Shown: positions 52,087-62,621 of the stretch, one piece after another
Position numbering within the stretch: position 1 is the stretch's first letter
Layout of the letters: each line of letters opens with the position of its first letter
The notes under the pieces: generated by a model
The model's input: only the letters and a program-made list of their open reading frames with translations
Told to the model about the DNA's origin: nothing
Database searches by the model: none
Program-made: the position numbers and the translations under genes
Assembly: GCF_014647915.1 (NCBI RefSeq)
Contig: NZ_BMQC01000012.1
Location: forward strand, 1-64,000
Source: Pilimelia terevasa
Lineage (GTDB): Bacteria > Actinomycetota > Actinomycetes > Mycobacteriales > Micromonosporaceae
Direction: 5' to 3'
DNA: 64,000 nucleotides

Positions 52087-52662
52087 TTGAGCCAGTACAC
52101 CGACCGCGTCCTCACCGGGCCCAACCTCATCAGCTTCGGCCGCCTGCTCGGGGTCCCCCTGTTCCTGTACCTGCTGCTCGTCCCGCACGCCGACATCGCC
52201 GCCACGGTGGTCCTGGCCCTCGGCGGCACCAGCGACTGGCTTGACGGCTGGCTCGCCCGCCGCACCGGCCAGGTCAGCCGGCTGGGGGAGCTGCTCGACC
52301 CGCTCGCCGACCGGCTGTACATCGCGGCGACCCTCGTGGCGTTCACGGTCCGCGACGTGGTGCCCTGGCAGTTCACCGCCGCCCTCGTCGCCCGCGACGT
52401 CGTGATGGCCGTCGTCCTGGCCGCCCTGCGCCGCCGCGGCTTCGCCCCGCCGCCGGTGCACTACCTCGGCAAGGCCGCCACGTTCGTCCTGCTCGCCGCC
52501 TTTCCGCTGCTCCTGCTCGCCGCGGCCGTCCCGGCCTGCGCCGCGGTCGCCGGGGCCGCCGGCTGGGGGCTGGCCTGGTGGGGCCTGGGCGCGTACTGGT
52601 GGGCGGCCGCCCTCTACCTCGGCCAGGCGGTCCGCGCGCTGCGCCCCCCGGCCACGGCATGA
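52087..52662 (+). CDS. CDP-alcohol phosphatidyltransferase (PgsA2-like)
   Basis: A 191-residue membrane enzyme with about 5-6 helices. The CDP-alcohol signature DG-x2-AR-x8-G-x3-D-x3-D is complete in DWLDGWLARRTGQVSRLGELLDPLADR (residues about 46-72). The M. tuberculosis counterpart at this slot is Rv1822 (pgsA2). It could make phosphatidylglycerophosphate or cardiolipin. The TTG start is preceded by GGGAGGAGGGC. A 4-bp overlap joins it to the DUF881 gene. Confidence 0.9.
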   Translation: MSQYTDRVLTGPNLISFGRLLGVPLFLYLLLVPHADIAATVVLALGGTSDWLDGWLARRTGQVSRLGELLDPLADRLYIAATLVAFTVRDVVPWQFTAALVARDVVMAVVLAALRRRGFAPPPVHYLGKAATFVLLAAFPLLLLAAAVPACAAVAGAAGWGLAWWGLGAYWWAAALYLGQAVRALRPPATA

Positions 52663-53648
52663 CGACGCCCCGGCCCGCGGGCCCGGCCACCCCGAAGGCC
52701 CGGCCCGCCGACCGGGAGCACCCGCCCGCGCGCCCGGCGACCGGGGCGCCCCCGCCCGCCGGGCGGGCCGCCCGCGACCTGTTCGGGCCCGACTTCCTCA
52801 CCACCCTGTTCCGCTTCCCGCTCGACCCCGGGTACGCCGACGCGGCCGCCGCCCGCGCCGCCCACGGACCGCGCCCGCCGGCCCGGCGGCACGCCGTGCG
52901 GGTCACCGCCGCCGTCGTGGCCTGCGCGATCGGCCTGCTGTTCGCTGTCGCCTACCGCAAGGCCGTCGACGACCAGCCCGGCCGCGCCCGGGTCCGCACC
53001 GGTCTCGTCGGCCAGATCGACAGCCTGCGCACCAAGACCGACACGATGCAGGAGCGCGCGACCGCGCTGCGCGCCGAGGTGGCCCGCCTGCGCCAGGCCC
53101 AGCTCGGCGGGGACCCGACGGCGCTCGCGGCCAACGAGGCCGCCGCGGCCCGCACCCGGGTGACCGGCCGCGGGGTGACGGTCGTGCTCGGCGATCCACA
53201 GCGGACCGCGGGCCCCACCGGCCAGCCGGATCCGGCCGGCCGGATCCAGGACCGCGACCTGCGCCAGCTCGTCAACGCCGTGTGGGCGGCGGGCGCCTCG
53301 GCGATCGAGGTCAACGACGTCCGGCTCACCGCGACGTCGACGATCCGGGTGGCCGGCCAGGCGATCCAGCTCGACGCGGTGCCGATCCACTCGCCGTACC
53401 GGCTGCGGGCGCTCGGGCCGGCGACGCTGCGCAGCCGGTACCTCGGCTCGACCGGCGGCCAGCTCATCCGTACGCTGGCCGCCCGGTACGGGATGGAGTA
53501 CAGCGTCCGCGAGGCGCCGGAGCTGACGCTGGCGGCCGCGGGCGAGCCCACCCTGCGGCACGCGACGCCGCTGCGCACCACCTCGCCCTCGGGCGCCCCG
53601 CCCGGTACCGCCCCGTCGAGCGACCCGCCCCCAGGAGGCCGCCCATGA
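52659..53648 (+). CDS. DUF881 protein, first copy (Rv1823-like)
   Basis: A 329-residue protein. Residues 1-85 are Pro/Ala/Arg-rich and cytoplasmic. One helix (VTAAVVACAIGLLFAVAYRKAV) follows, then a coiled coil (SLRTKTDTMQERATALRAEVARLRQ). The extracytoplasmic DUF881 domain contains GRGVTVVLGDP, RIQDRDLRQLVNAVWAAGASAIEVNDVRLTATSTI. Its C-terminal tail is Ser/Pro-rich. The cluster with a small basic protein and a second DUF881 gene is strongly conserved, but the function is unknown. Related B. subtilis YlxW/YlxX occur at the division locus. ATGA overlap with the upstream gene. Confidence 0.88.
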   Translation: MTTPRPAGPATPKARPADREHPPARPATGAPPPAGRAARDLFGPDFLTTLFRFPLDPGYADAAAARAAHGPRPPARRHAVRVTAAVVACAIGLLFAVAYRKAVDDQPGRARVRTGLVGQIDSLRTKTDTMQERATALRAEVARLRQAQLGGDPTALAANEAAAARTRVTGRGVTVVLGDPQRTAGPTGQPDPAGRIQDRDLRQLVNAVWAAGASAIEVNDVRLTATSTIRVAGQAIQLDAVPIHSPYRLRALGPATLRSRYLGSTGGQLIRTLAARYGMEYSVREAPELTLAAAGEPTLRHATPLRTTSPSGAPPGTAPSSDPPPGGRP

Positions 53649-53977
53649 TCCCGGTAATCGCGATGGTGGTGGGGGTGGCCCTCGGCCTGATCATCAACCC
53701 GACGGTCCCGATCTACCTCCAGCCGTACCTGCCGATCGCGGTCGTGGCGGCGCTGGACGCGGTGTTCGGCGCGATCCGCGCCCGGCTCGACGGCATCTTC
53801 GACGACAAGCAGTTCGTGGTGTCGTTCATCTCGAATGTGCTGGTGGCGGCGCTGATCGTGTACCTCGGCGACCAGCTCGGCGTCGGCGGGCAGCTCTCCA
53901 CGGGCGTCGTGGTGGTCCTGGGTGTACGGATCTTCGGCAATGTGGCGGCGATCCGCCGGCACCTGTTCCGGGCGTAG
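53645..53977 (+). CDS. sbp: Small basic protein Sbp (DUF1290)
   Basis: A 110-residue membrane protein with about three helices (VIAMVVGVALGLIINPTVPIYL, LPIAVVAALDAVFGAIRARLDG, FISNVLVAALIVYLGDQLGV). The conserved GxRIFxNVAAIRRHLF end and DKQFVVSFISN match Sbp (Rv1824-like, B. subtilis Sbp next to ftsA/ftsZ). It overlaps the first DUF881 gene by 4 bp. Confidence 0.92.
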   Translation: MIPVIAMVVGVALGLIINPTVPIYLQPYLPIAVVAALDAVFGAIRARLDGIFDDKQFVVSFISNVLVAALIVYLGDQLGVGGQLSTGVVVVLGVRIFGNVAAIRRHLFRA

Positions 53978-53980
53978 GCT
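53975..53980 (+). promoter_or_regulatory. -10 element before the second DUF881 gene
   Basis: TAGGCT is 7 nt upstream of the ATG and overlaps the sbp stop codon. It fits a leaderless internal promoter. Confidence 0.5.
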
Positions 53981-53987
53981 GGTGTCG

Positions 53988-54851
53988 ATGAGCGCCACAC
54001 CACCCCGCACGCCCCCGGACCCGACCGCCGCGCAGGATCCGGACCGGGCGTCCCCGGACGCCACCCCGGATGCCCCGGCCCCCGCCGCGGCGCGGTCCGC
54101 GGATGCCGCCGGACCGGCCGCGCCCGCGACCCTGCCGGCGCGGATCGGCGCGCGGCTGCGCCGGTTGTCGGCGGCGGGCGCGGCGATCGCCGTCCTGCTG
54201 GCCCTGCTCGGCTTCGGGCTGGTGGCGCAGTTCCGCAGCGTCGCCACCGACCAGTCGCTGGACACCGCGCGCGAGGACGACCTGGTGCGGATCCTGTCCG
54301 ATCTGGAGGCCCGAGAGCAGCGGCTCAACACCGACATCCGGCGGCTGGAGGACAGCGAGCGGCAGCTCGGCTCCGGCGCCCAGCGGCGGGAGGCGGCCAT
54401 CGCCGACGCCGCCCGGCGCGCCGACGCGCTCGGGATCCTGGCCGGCACGCTGCCGGCGGAGGGCCCGGGGATGCGGGTGCGGCTGGTGGGCAACGCCGAC
54501 CAGGTCCACGCGCGCACCCTGCTGGACACTGTGCAGGAGCTGCGCAACTCGGGCGCCGAGGTGATGCAGCTCACGGGTTCGGGCGCGGATCCGATGCGGA
54601 TCGTGGCGTCGAGCTACTTCGTGGCGGCCGAGGGCGGCGTGCGGGTCGACGGCAAGGTGGTGGCCGGCCCGTACACGATCGACGTCATCGGCGACGCCAC
54701 GATCATGAAGTCGGCGCTGACGATCCCGGGCGGGGTGGTCGAGACGGTCGCCGATGACGGCGGTAGTGTGACGATGGAGCCTGCGGCGGTCGTGAAAGTG
54801 ACCGCCCGTTACACCGGCTTCAACCTGCAGTACGCGCGGCCGGCCTCCTGA
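53988..54851 (+). CDS. DUF881 protein, second copy (Rv1825-like)
   Basis: A 287-residue protein. Residues 1-60 are disordered Pro/Ala/Asp-rich. A membrane helix (AGAAIAVLLALLGFGLVAQF) precedes a coiled coil (ILSDLEAREQRLNTDIRRLEDSERQL). The extracytoplasmic DUF881 domain has MRVRLVGNADQV, LDTVQELRNSGAEVMQLTG, GPYTIDVIGDATIMKSALTIPGGVVETV. ATG chosen over the GTG 6 nt upstream because of the leaderless -10. Confidence 0.88.
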   Translation: MSATPPRTPPDPTAAQDPDRASPDATPDAPAPAAARSADAAGPAAPATLPARIGARLRRLSAAGAAIAVLLALLGFGLVAQFRSVATDQSLDTAREDDLVRILSDLEAREQRLNTDIRRLEDSERQLGSGAQRREAAIADAARRADALGILAGTLPAEGPGMRVRLVGNADQVHARTLLDTVQELRNSGAEVMQLTGSGADPMRIVASSYFVAAEGGVRVDGKVVAGPYTIDVIGDATIMKSALTIPGGVVETVADDGGSVTMEPAAVVKVTARYTGFNLQYARPAS

Positions 54852-54940
54852 GGTCCGGCCGCGGCAGGTCAGGTCGGCCGGCCCGCGGCCGCCCGCAGTC
54901 ACGTGTCGCGTGCGGCACCGGCGAGTAAGGATCGGTAGGC

Positions 54941-55318
54941 GTGGTCCCTGACGAGCTGCGGTACACCGCGGAGCACGAGTGGGTGGCTTCGGCCGAGGGC
55001 GGTGCCGTCCGGGTGGGCATCACCGCGTTCGCCCAGGACGCCCTGGGCGACATCGTCTACGTCGACATGAAGGAGCCGGGCACCGAGGTCGCTGTCGGCG
55101 ACCCGCTCGGCGAGGTCGAGTCGACCAAGAGCGTCTCGGAGATCTACGCGCCGCTGGCCGGCACGGTGGTCAACCGCAACGAGCAGCTCGCCGACCAGCC
55201 GGAGCTGATCAACACGGACCCGTACGGCGAGGGCTGGCTCGTCGAGCTGGACGCCGGTACCGTCGACCTGGACAGCCTCATGTCGGCAGAGAGCTACCGC
55301 GAACTCACCAAGGGCTGA
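54941..55318 (+). CDS. gcvH: Glycine cleavage system H protein
   Basis: A 125-residue lipoyl carrier that shuttles the aminomethyl group from GcvP to GcvT. The lipoylated lysine is K63 in EVESTKSVSEI. The family opening PDELRYTAEHEWV and the C-terminal LIDLESLMS-like VDLDSLMSAESYRELTKG are intact. AAGGA lies 11 nt before the GTG start. gcvP lies about 4 kb downstream, as in M. tuberculosis. Confidence 0.96.
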   Translation: MVPDELRYTAEHEWVASAEGGAVRVGITAFAQDALGDIVYVDMKEPGTEVAVGDPLGEVESTKSVSEIYAPLAGTVVNRNEQLADQPELINTDPYGEGWLVELDAGTVDLDSLMSAESYRELTKG

Positions 55319-55362
55319 GCCGGCGCACGCCGGCACTGTCCATCTCTGTTCCGCGCGCCTGG

Positions 55363-55392
55363 TTGACCCCCTATTTGGGCGGTGACTAGGCT
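55363..55392 (+). promoter_or_regulatory. Housekeeping promoter for garA
   Basis: TTGACC (55363-55368), 18-nt spacer, TAGGCT (55387-55392). This is the best sigma-70-like promoter in the window and implies a ~150-nt leader for garA. A CCAC-GCTAGG-GTGG inverted element follows at 55437. Confidence 0.75.
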
Positions 55393-55552
55393 CGCACAGT
55401 CGATTGAGGCTCAGTATCCGAATTTCGGTGGCCGCCCCACGCTAGGGTGGTCATCCAGGGGCCGATCCGCCCGCGCGTCGGGGCGGGTCCCGGCGCCTGC
55501 GGCCCGGCCTCCCCACACGCCCGCTCGACGCTCAACTCCGTGAGGTGGTCCG

Positions 55553-56002
55553 ATGACGCGCCCAGGCGACGAGTTCCCCCCGCTCGACGTCACCTCTACG
55601 TTGAACCTCGGTTCGCTCGACGAGGTTCTCGACGGCCCTGACGCCGAGGTGGTACCCAGCCGGATGGCCGGCTCCCTGCCGCCCGGCATGGCCCTGCTCG
55701 TCGTCCGCCGTGGCCCCAACGCCGGGGCCCGCTTCCTGCTGGACCACGACGTGACCACCAGCGGCCGGCACCCGGACAGCGACATCTTCCTCGACGACGT
55801 GACGGTGTCCCGCCGGCACGCGGAGTTCCACCGCGAGGGCGGCGCGTTCACGGTCCGCGACGTCGGCAGCCTCAACGGCACGTACGTCAACCGCGAGCGG
55901 GTCGAGGCCGCCACGCTGGGCAACGGCGACGAGGTGCAGGTCGGCAAGTTCCGGCTGGTCTTCATCGCGGGCCCGCGCCCGGAGGCCGAGGTCGCGCGCT
56001 AG
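55553..56002 (+). CDS. garA: FHA-domain metabolic regulator, GarA/OdhI type
   Basis: A 149-residue protein. In mycobacteria and corynebacteria the homolog binds and inhibits 2-oxoglutarate dehydrogenase and controls glutamate dehydrogenase, and is switched off by kinase phosphorylation of its N-terminal ETTS motif. Here the N-terminal motif reads DVTSTLNL with T14 as the candidate phosphosite. The FHA fold has R72 (GRHPDSD), S86/R87/H89 (VSRRHAEF) and N108 (SLNGTYVN). GAGGTGG precedes the ATG. Overlaps the ftsR start by 1 bp. Confidence 0.93.
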   Translation: MTRPGDEFPPLDVTSTLNLGSLDEVLDGPDAEVVPSRMAGSLPPGMALLVVRRGPNAGARFLLDHDVTTSGRHPDSDIFLDDVTVSRRHAEFHREGGAFTVRDVGSLNGTYVNRERVEAATLGNGDEVQVGKFRLVFIAGPRPEAEVAR

Positions 56003-56721
56003 TGGTGTCGTCGGGGGCGGCCGAGGCGCGCCCCGACCCGCGCGCCTCGGCGCTGATGAGCATCGGCGAGGTGCTGTCGGCGCTGCGCGCGGAGTTCCCC
56101 GACGCGACGATCTCCAAGCTGCGGTTCCTGGAGGCCGAGGGCCTGGTGGAGCCGCAGCGGTCGGCGTCGGGGTACCGCAAGTACACCGCCGCCGACGTGG
56201 AGCGGCTGCGCTTTGTCCTCACCGCGCAGCGTGAGCACTACCTGCCGCTGCGGGTGATCCGCGAGCAGTTGGCGGCGGCGGACCGCGGCGCGCCGCCGGT
56301 GGTGCGCCCCCGCCCGGCCCTGGCGTCGGTGGACGGCCGCCCCGCAGCGCCGGACCGCGCCGACCGCGCGACGCTGCTCCAGCGCTGCGGCCTGGCCGAG
56401 CGCGTCCTGCGCCAGTTGGAGGCCGACGGGCTGGTGGTCCCCGGGCCCGGGGGCTGGTACGACGCGGACGCCCTGGCGGTGGCCCAGGCGGCGGCGGAGC
56501 TGGGTCGGTACGGCATCGAGCCGCGGCACCTGCGCGCCTACCGCGCGGCGGCGGACCGCGAGGTGGGCCTCTACGCCCAGCTCGTCACGCCGCTGCTGCG
56601 CCAGGCGGACCCGTCGGCGCGGGCGCGGGCGGACGAGGTGGTGCGGGAGTTGCTGGCGTTGTCCGCGCGGCTGCACGCGGCGCTGGTACGCACGGGCCTG
56701 CGGAGCACGTTGGGGCGGTAG
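56002..56721 (+). CDS. ftsR: MerR-family regulator FtsR (Rv1828-like)
   Basis: A 239-residue transcription factor. The winged helix-turn-helix MSIGEVLSALRAEFPDATISKLRFLEAEGLVEPQRSASGYRKYTAADVERL spans residues 19-70. A distinct C-terminal effector/dimer domain follows (from about 130). In Corynebacterium the homolog regulates ftsZ. It shares a 1-bp stop/start overlap with garA, linking carbon flux control and division control in one operon. Confidence 0.92.
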   Translation: MVSSGAAEARPDPRASALMSIGEVLSALRAEFPDATISKLRFLEAEGLVEPQRSASGYRKYTAADVERLRFVLTAQREHYLPLRVIREQLAAADRGAPPVVRPRPALASVDGRPAAPDRADRATLLQRCGLAERVLRQLEADGLVVPGPGGWYDADALAVAQAAAELGRYGIEPRHLRAYRAAADREVGLYAQLVTPLLRQADPSARARADEVVRELLALSARLHAALVRTGLRSTLGR

Positions 56722-56958
56722 GGGCCGGCCGTGGAGCGCGTGCACTGTCTGTCACGGCGTGTACCGTGCAGAGAGGACACGGAGCGCGGGCGACACCCGT
56801 GCGGACCTGCCTGCCCGGAGCGCACGTGTGCCGGGACCGGCCGGTCCGCGCGGACGGCGTGCGCGGGTCCGGGGCGTGGACGTTGGCACAACGCCGGACC
56901 GGGCGGCGCGTCGTGGGGCGTGCCCGGGTCGGGCTGGACGGTGCAGGAGGAAAGCGCG

Positions 56959-57423
56959 GTGCGCGAGCTGAACGTGGTCGGGGTCAGGGTCGAGCTCCCG
57001 AGCAACCAACCCATCGTCCTGCTGCGGGAGGCCGACGGCGACCGGTACCTGCCGATCTGGATCGGCGCCGTCGAGGCGACCGCCATCGCGTACGAGCAGC
57101 AGGGCGTGAAGCCGGCCCGCCCGCTCACCCACGACCTGCTCCGCGACATCCTGGCGGCCCTGCAGGCGCCGCTGAAGGCGGTGGAGATCCTGGAGTTGAA
57201 GGACAACATCTTCTACGCTGACCTCCTGATCGGCGACGACGTGCGGGTGTCCGCCCGGCCGAGCGACTCGATCGCCCTGGCGCTGCGGGTCGGCGCCCCG
57301 ATCCGGTGCGCGGAGGCGGTGCTCGCCGAGGCCGGCATCGTGATCCCGGACGAGCAGGAGGACGAGGTCGAGAAGTTCCGGGAGTTCCTGGATCAGGTGA
57401 ACCCGGACGACTTCGCGAGTTGA
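56959..57423 (+). CDS. Bifunctional nuclease family protein (DUF151, Rv1829-like)
   Basis: A 154-residue protein with LPSNQPIVLLREADGDRYLPIWIGAVEATAIAYEQQGV (residues 15-52), RPLTHDLLRDIL and FYADLLIGDDVRVSARPSDSIALALRVGAPI. The family, named from a plant DNase/RNase, has no settled bacterial function. The GTG with AGGAGG 8 nt upstream is preferred over further upstream in-frame codons, which lack homology. A 237-nt region upstream carries CACGG-CGTGTA-CCGTG, possibly an operator. Confidence 0.92.
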   Translation: MRELNVVGVRVELPSNQPIVLLREADGDRYLPIWIGAVEATAIAYEQQGVKPARPLTHDLLRDILAALQAPLKAVEILELKDNIFYADLLIGDDVRVSARPSDSIALALRVGAPIRCAEAVLAEAGIVIPDEQEDEVEKFREFLDQVNPDDFAS

Positions 57424-57555
57424 CGCGCGGTCGGTGGACCTCGCCGGTTCGCGGCGTGTCGCGGCGAAGCGTGCCCGCTGCGGACCGCGCTGCGCTATAG
57501 GGTGAACAGCGTCGGCAGCGCCAGGGGAGGCTGCCCCCAGGGGAGGTTGGTCGTC

Positions 57556-58167
57556 ATGGACGAGCGAGTCCCGCAGCCGGAGTCCGCGCCCGCCGCGCCC
57601 GCTCCGCCCGCGGCGGCGTCCCCCGACGGCACCGTCGCCGGCCCGGCCGCCGCGACGCTCGCCGACGGCACGGTCGGGTACCGCGGCGTCACCGCCTGCC
57701 ACGCCGTCGGGATCAGCTACCGCCAGCTCGACTACTGGGCCCGGACCGCACTGGTCGTCCCCGGCGTCCGGGACGCCTCCGGCTCCGGTACCCAGCGCCT
57801 GTACTCGTTCCGGGACCTGGTGGTCCTCAAGGTCGTCAAACGGCTGCTGGACGCCGGGGTCTCCCTCCAGAACATCCGCCGGGCGATCGAGGCGCTGCGC
57901 TCGCGCGGCGTCGCCGACCTGGCCGGCATCACGCTGATCTCCGACGGTACGACGGTGTACGAGTGCCGGTCGGCGGAGGAGGTCGTCGACCTGCTCCAGG
58001 GCGGCCAGGGCGTGTTCGGCATCGCGATCGGCGGCGCCTTCAAGGAGATCGAGGGCTCGCTGTCGCACCTGCCGGCGGAGCCGGCCGCGGGCGTGGTCGA
58101 CCCGCTCCCGCAGGCGTCGCCGTCCGACGAGCTCGCGGCCCGCCGGGCCCGCCGCCGCGCCGGCTGA
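57556..58167 (+). CDS. MerR-family transcriptional regulator (Rv1830-like)
   Basis: A 203-residue regulator. After a ~45-residue Ala/Pro leader the MerR winged helix reads GYRGVTACHAVGISYRQLDYWARTALVVPGVRDASGSGTQRLYSFRDLVVLKVVKRLLDAGVSL. The effector part contains IRRAIEALRSRGVADLAGITL. No Cys-rich metal pocket is seen. The ATG start is supported by GGGAGG 9 nt upstream; a GTG 54 nt earlier lacks a site. The leader contains a duplicated CCAGGGGAGG element at 57520-57547. Confidence 0.9.
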   Translation: MDERVPQPESAPAAPAPPAAASPDGTVAGPAAATLADGTVGYRGVTACHAVGISYRQLDYWARTALVVPGVRDASGSGTQRLYSFRDLVVLKVVKRLLDAGVSLQNIRRAIEALRSRGVADLAGITLISDGTTVYECRSAEEVVDLLQGGQGVFGIAIGGAFKEIEGSLSHLPAEPAAGVVDPLPQASPSDELAARRARRRAG

Positions 58168-58280
58168 TCACCCGCTCGTCCGCGTCGGCCCGCCGCCGTC
58201 CCGCCCGTCCCGCGCGCCGGTCGACCTGGTCCGGCGCCGGCGCCTGCCGGCTGGCCGACAGTCCCGGTGGCGCGCCGCTG

Positions 58281-58286
58281 GGACAA
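58281..58286 (+). promoter_or_regulatory. -10 element before the DUF218 gene
   Basis: GACAAT ends 7 nt before the ATG and no Shine-Dalgarno is present; a leaderless start is plausible though the first base departs from TANNNT. Confidence 0.35.
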
Positions 58287-58293
58287 TCGCGGT

Positions 58294-59022
58294 ATGCGTC
58301 TTCGCCGCCCACGCCCGCCCCGCCCGACCGCCGCCGGTACCGGACCGCGCTGGTGGCGGATGCTGTGGCGCGGCGGGCTCGCCGCGGTGGCGGTGGTGCT
58401 GGCGGCGGTCGTCGCGGCGACCGCGTGGATCCGGGTCGGGGCCGCCGGTCGGGTGCACGACCTGGCGGCGGCGCCGGCCGCGCCGGTGGCGATCGTGCTG
58501 GGTGCCCAGGTCGACCACGACGGCATCCCGTCGGCGTTCCTGGCGGCGCGGCTGGACATCGCCGCGGCGCTGTACGCCCGGCGCACGGTGTCGGCGGTCC
58601 TGGTCTCCGGCGACCACGGCCGGTGGTCGTACGACGAGCCCGGCGCGATGGCCCACCGGCTGACCGCGCTGGGCGTCCCGCAGGCGCGGATCGTCCAGGA
58701 CCACGCGGGCTTCGACACCTACGACAGTTGCCAGCGCGCGTACCGGGTGTTCGGCGTGCGCGAGGCCGTCGTGGTGACGCAGAGCTTCCACATCGCGCGC
58801 GCGGTGACCCTGTGCGCCGAGGCGGGCATCCGCACCACCGGCGTCGGCGACGACTCGGTCCGGGTCCACGGGCTCCAGTGGCGGCGCGGCGCGGTCCGGG
58901 AGTACGGCGCGGCGGTCAAGGCGGCCGTCGACGTGCTGTCCGGGCGCGACCCGGTGTTCCTGGGCCCGGTGCAGCGCTCGCTGGAGACGGCGACCGGGCC
59001 GCCTGAGCGCGCCGCACGGTGA
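58294..59022 (+). CDS. DUF218 (SanA/YdcF-family) envelope protein
   Basis: A 242-residue protein. Basic N-terminus, one helix ([20 protein letters not shown]), then the DUF218 domain: [61 protein letters not shown], and [15 protein letters not shown]. SanA is linked to vancomycin resistance of the E. coli envelope; the enzymatic role is unclear. It extends the core gcv/garA cluster and precedes the glycine riboswitch. Confidence 0.9.
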   Translation: MRLRRPRPPRPTAAGTGPRWWRMLWRGGLAAVAVVLAAVVAATAWIRVGAAGRVHDLAAAPAAPVAIVLGAQVDHDGIPSAFLAARLDIAAALYARRTVSAVLVSGDHGRWSYDEPGAMAHRLTALGVPQARIVQDHAGFDTYDSCQRAYRVFGVREAVVVTQSFHIARAVTLCAEAGIRTTGVGDDSVRVHGLQWRRGAVREYGAAVKAAVDVLSGRDPVFLGPVQRSLETATGPPERAAR

Positions 59023-59147
59023 CCGTCGGGGGCGGGATGCCCGGTTTGGGGTGGTGGGACCGCGCGCGACGTCACAATCCGTGTACGCGGGGCCGCGCGA
59101 GTCGATGTCCGGCGGCGGCGCTGGTACCGTGGCACCCGCCGTAACAC

Positions 59148-59345
59148 CCCGCGCGGGAGAGTCCGCGTCACCGGCGCCGACGGCGGCTCCCGCGGGAGCC
59201 GTCCCCGACGCCGCCAGCCGGCGCCGAAGGGGCAATTCCTCCCCGGAACCTCTCAGGCACCAGGACCGCCGCGGGGCATGGCGATCTGGAGCGACGCGCG
59301 GTGCCGCCGGTGGCGTGGCGCGGGGCGACAGAGGGGGAGGGTACG
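59148..59345 (+). promoter_or_regulatory. Glycine riboswitch, singleton aptamer with ghost second aptamer
   Basis: The leader of gcvP holds glycine-aptamer landmarks in order: GGGAGAG (59155), a P3b hairpin CGGCTCCC/GGGAGCCG, CGCCGAAGGGGCAA (59222-59235), CCTCTCAGGCACCAGGAC (from 59249), and ATCTGGAGCG (59284). The second aptamer is reduced: only GACAGAGGGGGAGG (59327) remains, without its own GCCGAAGG or CTCAGG. Glycine binding should raise expression of the glycine cleavage enzyme. A possible -10, TACCGT, is at 59125. Confidence 0.92.
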
Positions 59346-59371
59346 CCCGTCCCTCGTCGCAGGAGTGCCCC

Positions 59372-62203
<2,832 letters not shown>

Positions 62204-62207
62204 CACA

Positions 62208-62261
62208 CCGCCGCCGCGCCGGCACCCACTCTCCGTGACGTGGGCGCCCGCGCGGCGGCGG
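62208..62261. terminator. Bidirectional terminator after gcvP
   Basis: CCGCCGCCGCGC pairs exactly with GCGCGGCGGCGG (12 bp), with an inner CACCCAC/GTGGG(C)G helix. It lies between convergent gcvP and the DUF5999 gene. Confidence 0.72.
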
Positions 62262-62264
62262 GTT

Positions 62265-62465
62265 TCAGGCGGCTATGGCGTGCGGTGCGGGACCCCGGTG
62301 CGGGTCCACGCAGCTCCCGTCAGGAAGCAGCTCGCCGGTGTCCTCGAACATGATGACGCCGTTGCACAGCAAGCTCCACCCCTGCTCAGGATGGGCGGAC
62401 ACGCAACGGGCGGCTTCCCGGTCGGGGGCGGCGGCGGTCGGGCAGGGTGGCTGATGCGGACACAT
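62265..62465 (-). CDS. DUF5999 family small Cys-containing protein
   Basis: A 66-residue protein. CPHQPPCP at the start, then PDREAARCVSAHPEQGWSLLCNGVIMFEDTGELLPDGS is the actinobacterial DUF5999 signature. It has five Cys and two early His that could bind metal. AGGAGG 6 nt before the internal ATG decides the start over a longer form. Function unknown. Confidence 0.9.
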   Translation of the reverse strand: MCPHQPPCPTAAAPDREAARCVSAHPEQGWSLLCNGVIMFEDTGELLPDGSCVDPHRGPAPHAIAA

Positions 62466-62530
62466 CGTGGCCTCCTGGGTCCTGCGAGAAGCGGGTGGGG
62501 GGTGTGTCATGCCTCACACGACGTGGCGTC

Positions 62531-62536
62531 ACGCTA
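62531..62536 (-). promoter_or_regulatory. -10 element for the DUF5999 gene
   Basis: On the minus strand TAGCGT lies about 65 nt upstream of the start. It matches the TANNNT consensus; no clear -35. Confidence 0.4.
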
Positions 62537-62621
62537 GCACCGTCCATCGACGGCGCTGACGCCGGTGCCCGGAACCCGACACGATTTCACTGAACAGCCG
62601 AGAGGGAACGGTCCATTCGTC

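Noticed and set aside
55319-55334. GCCGGC-GCAC-GCCGGC hairpin after gcvH as terminator
   Set aside because: A 6-bp stem of this composition is common by chance here and there is no U-tract, so I do not list it as a terminator.
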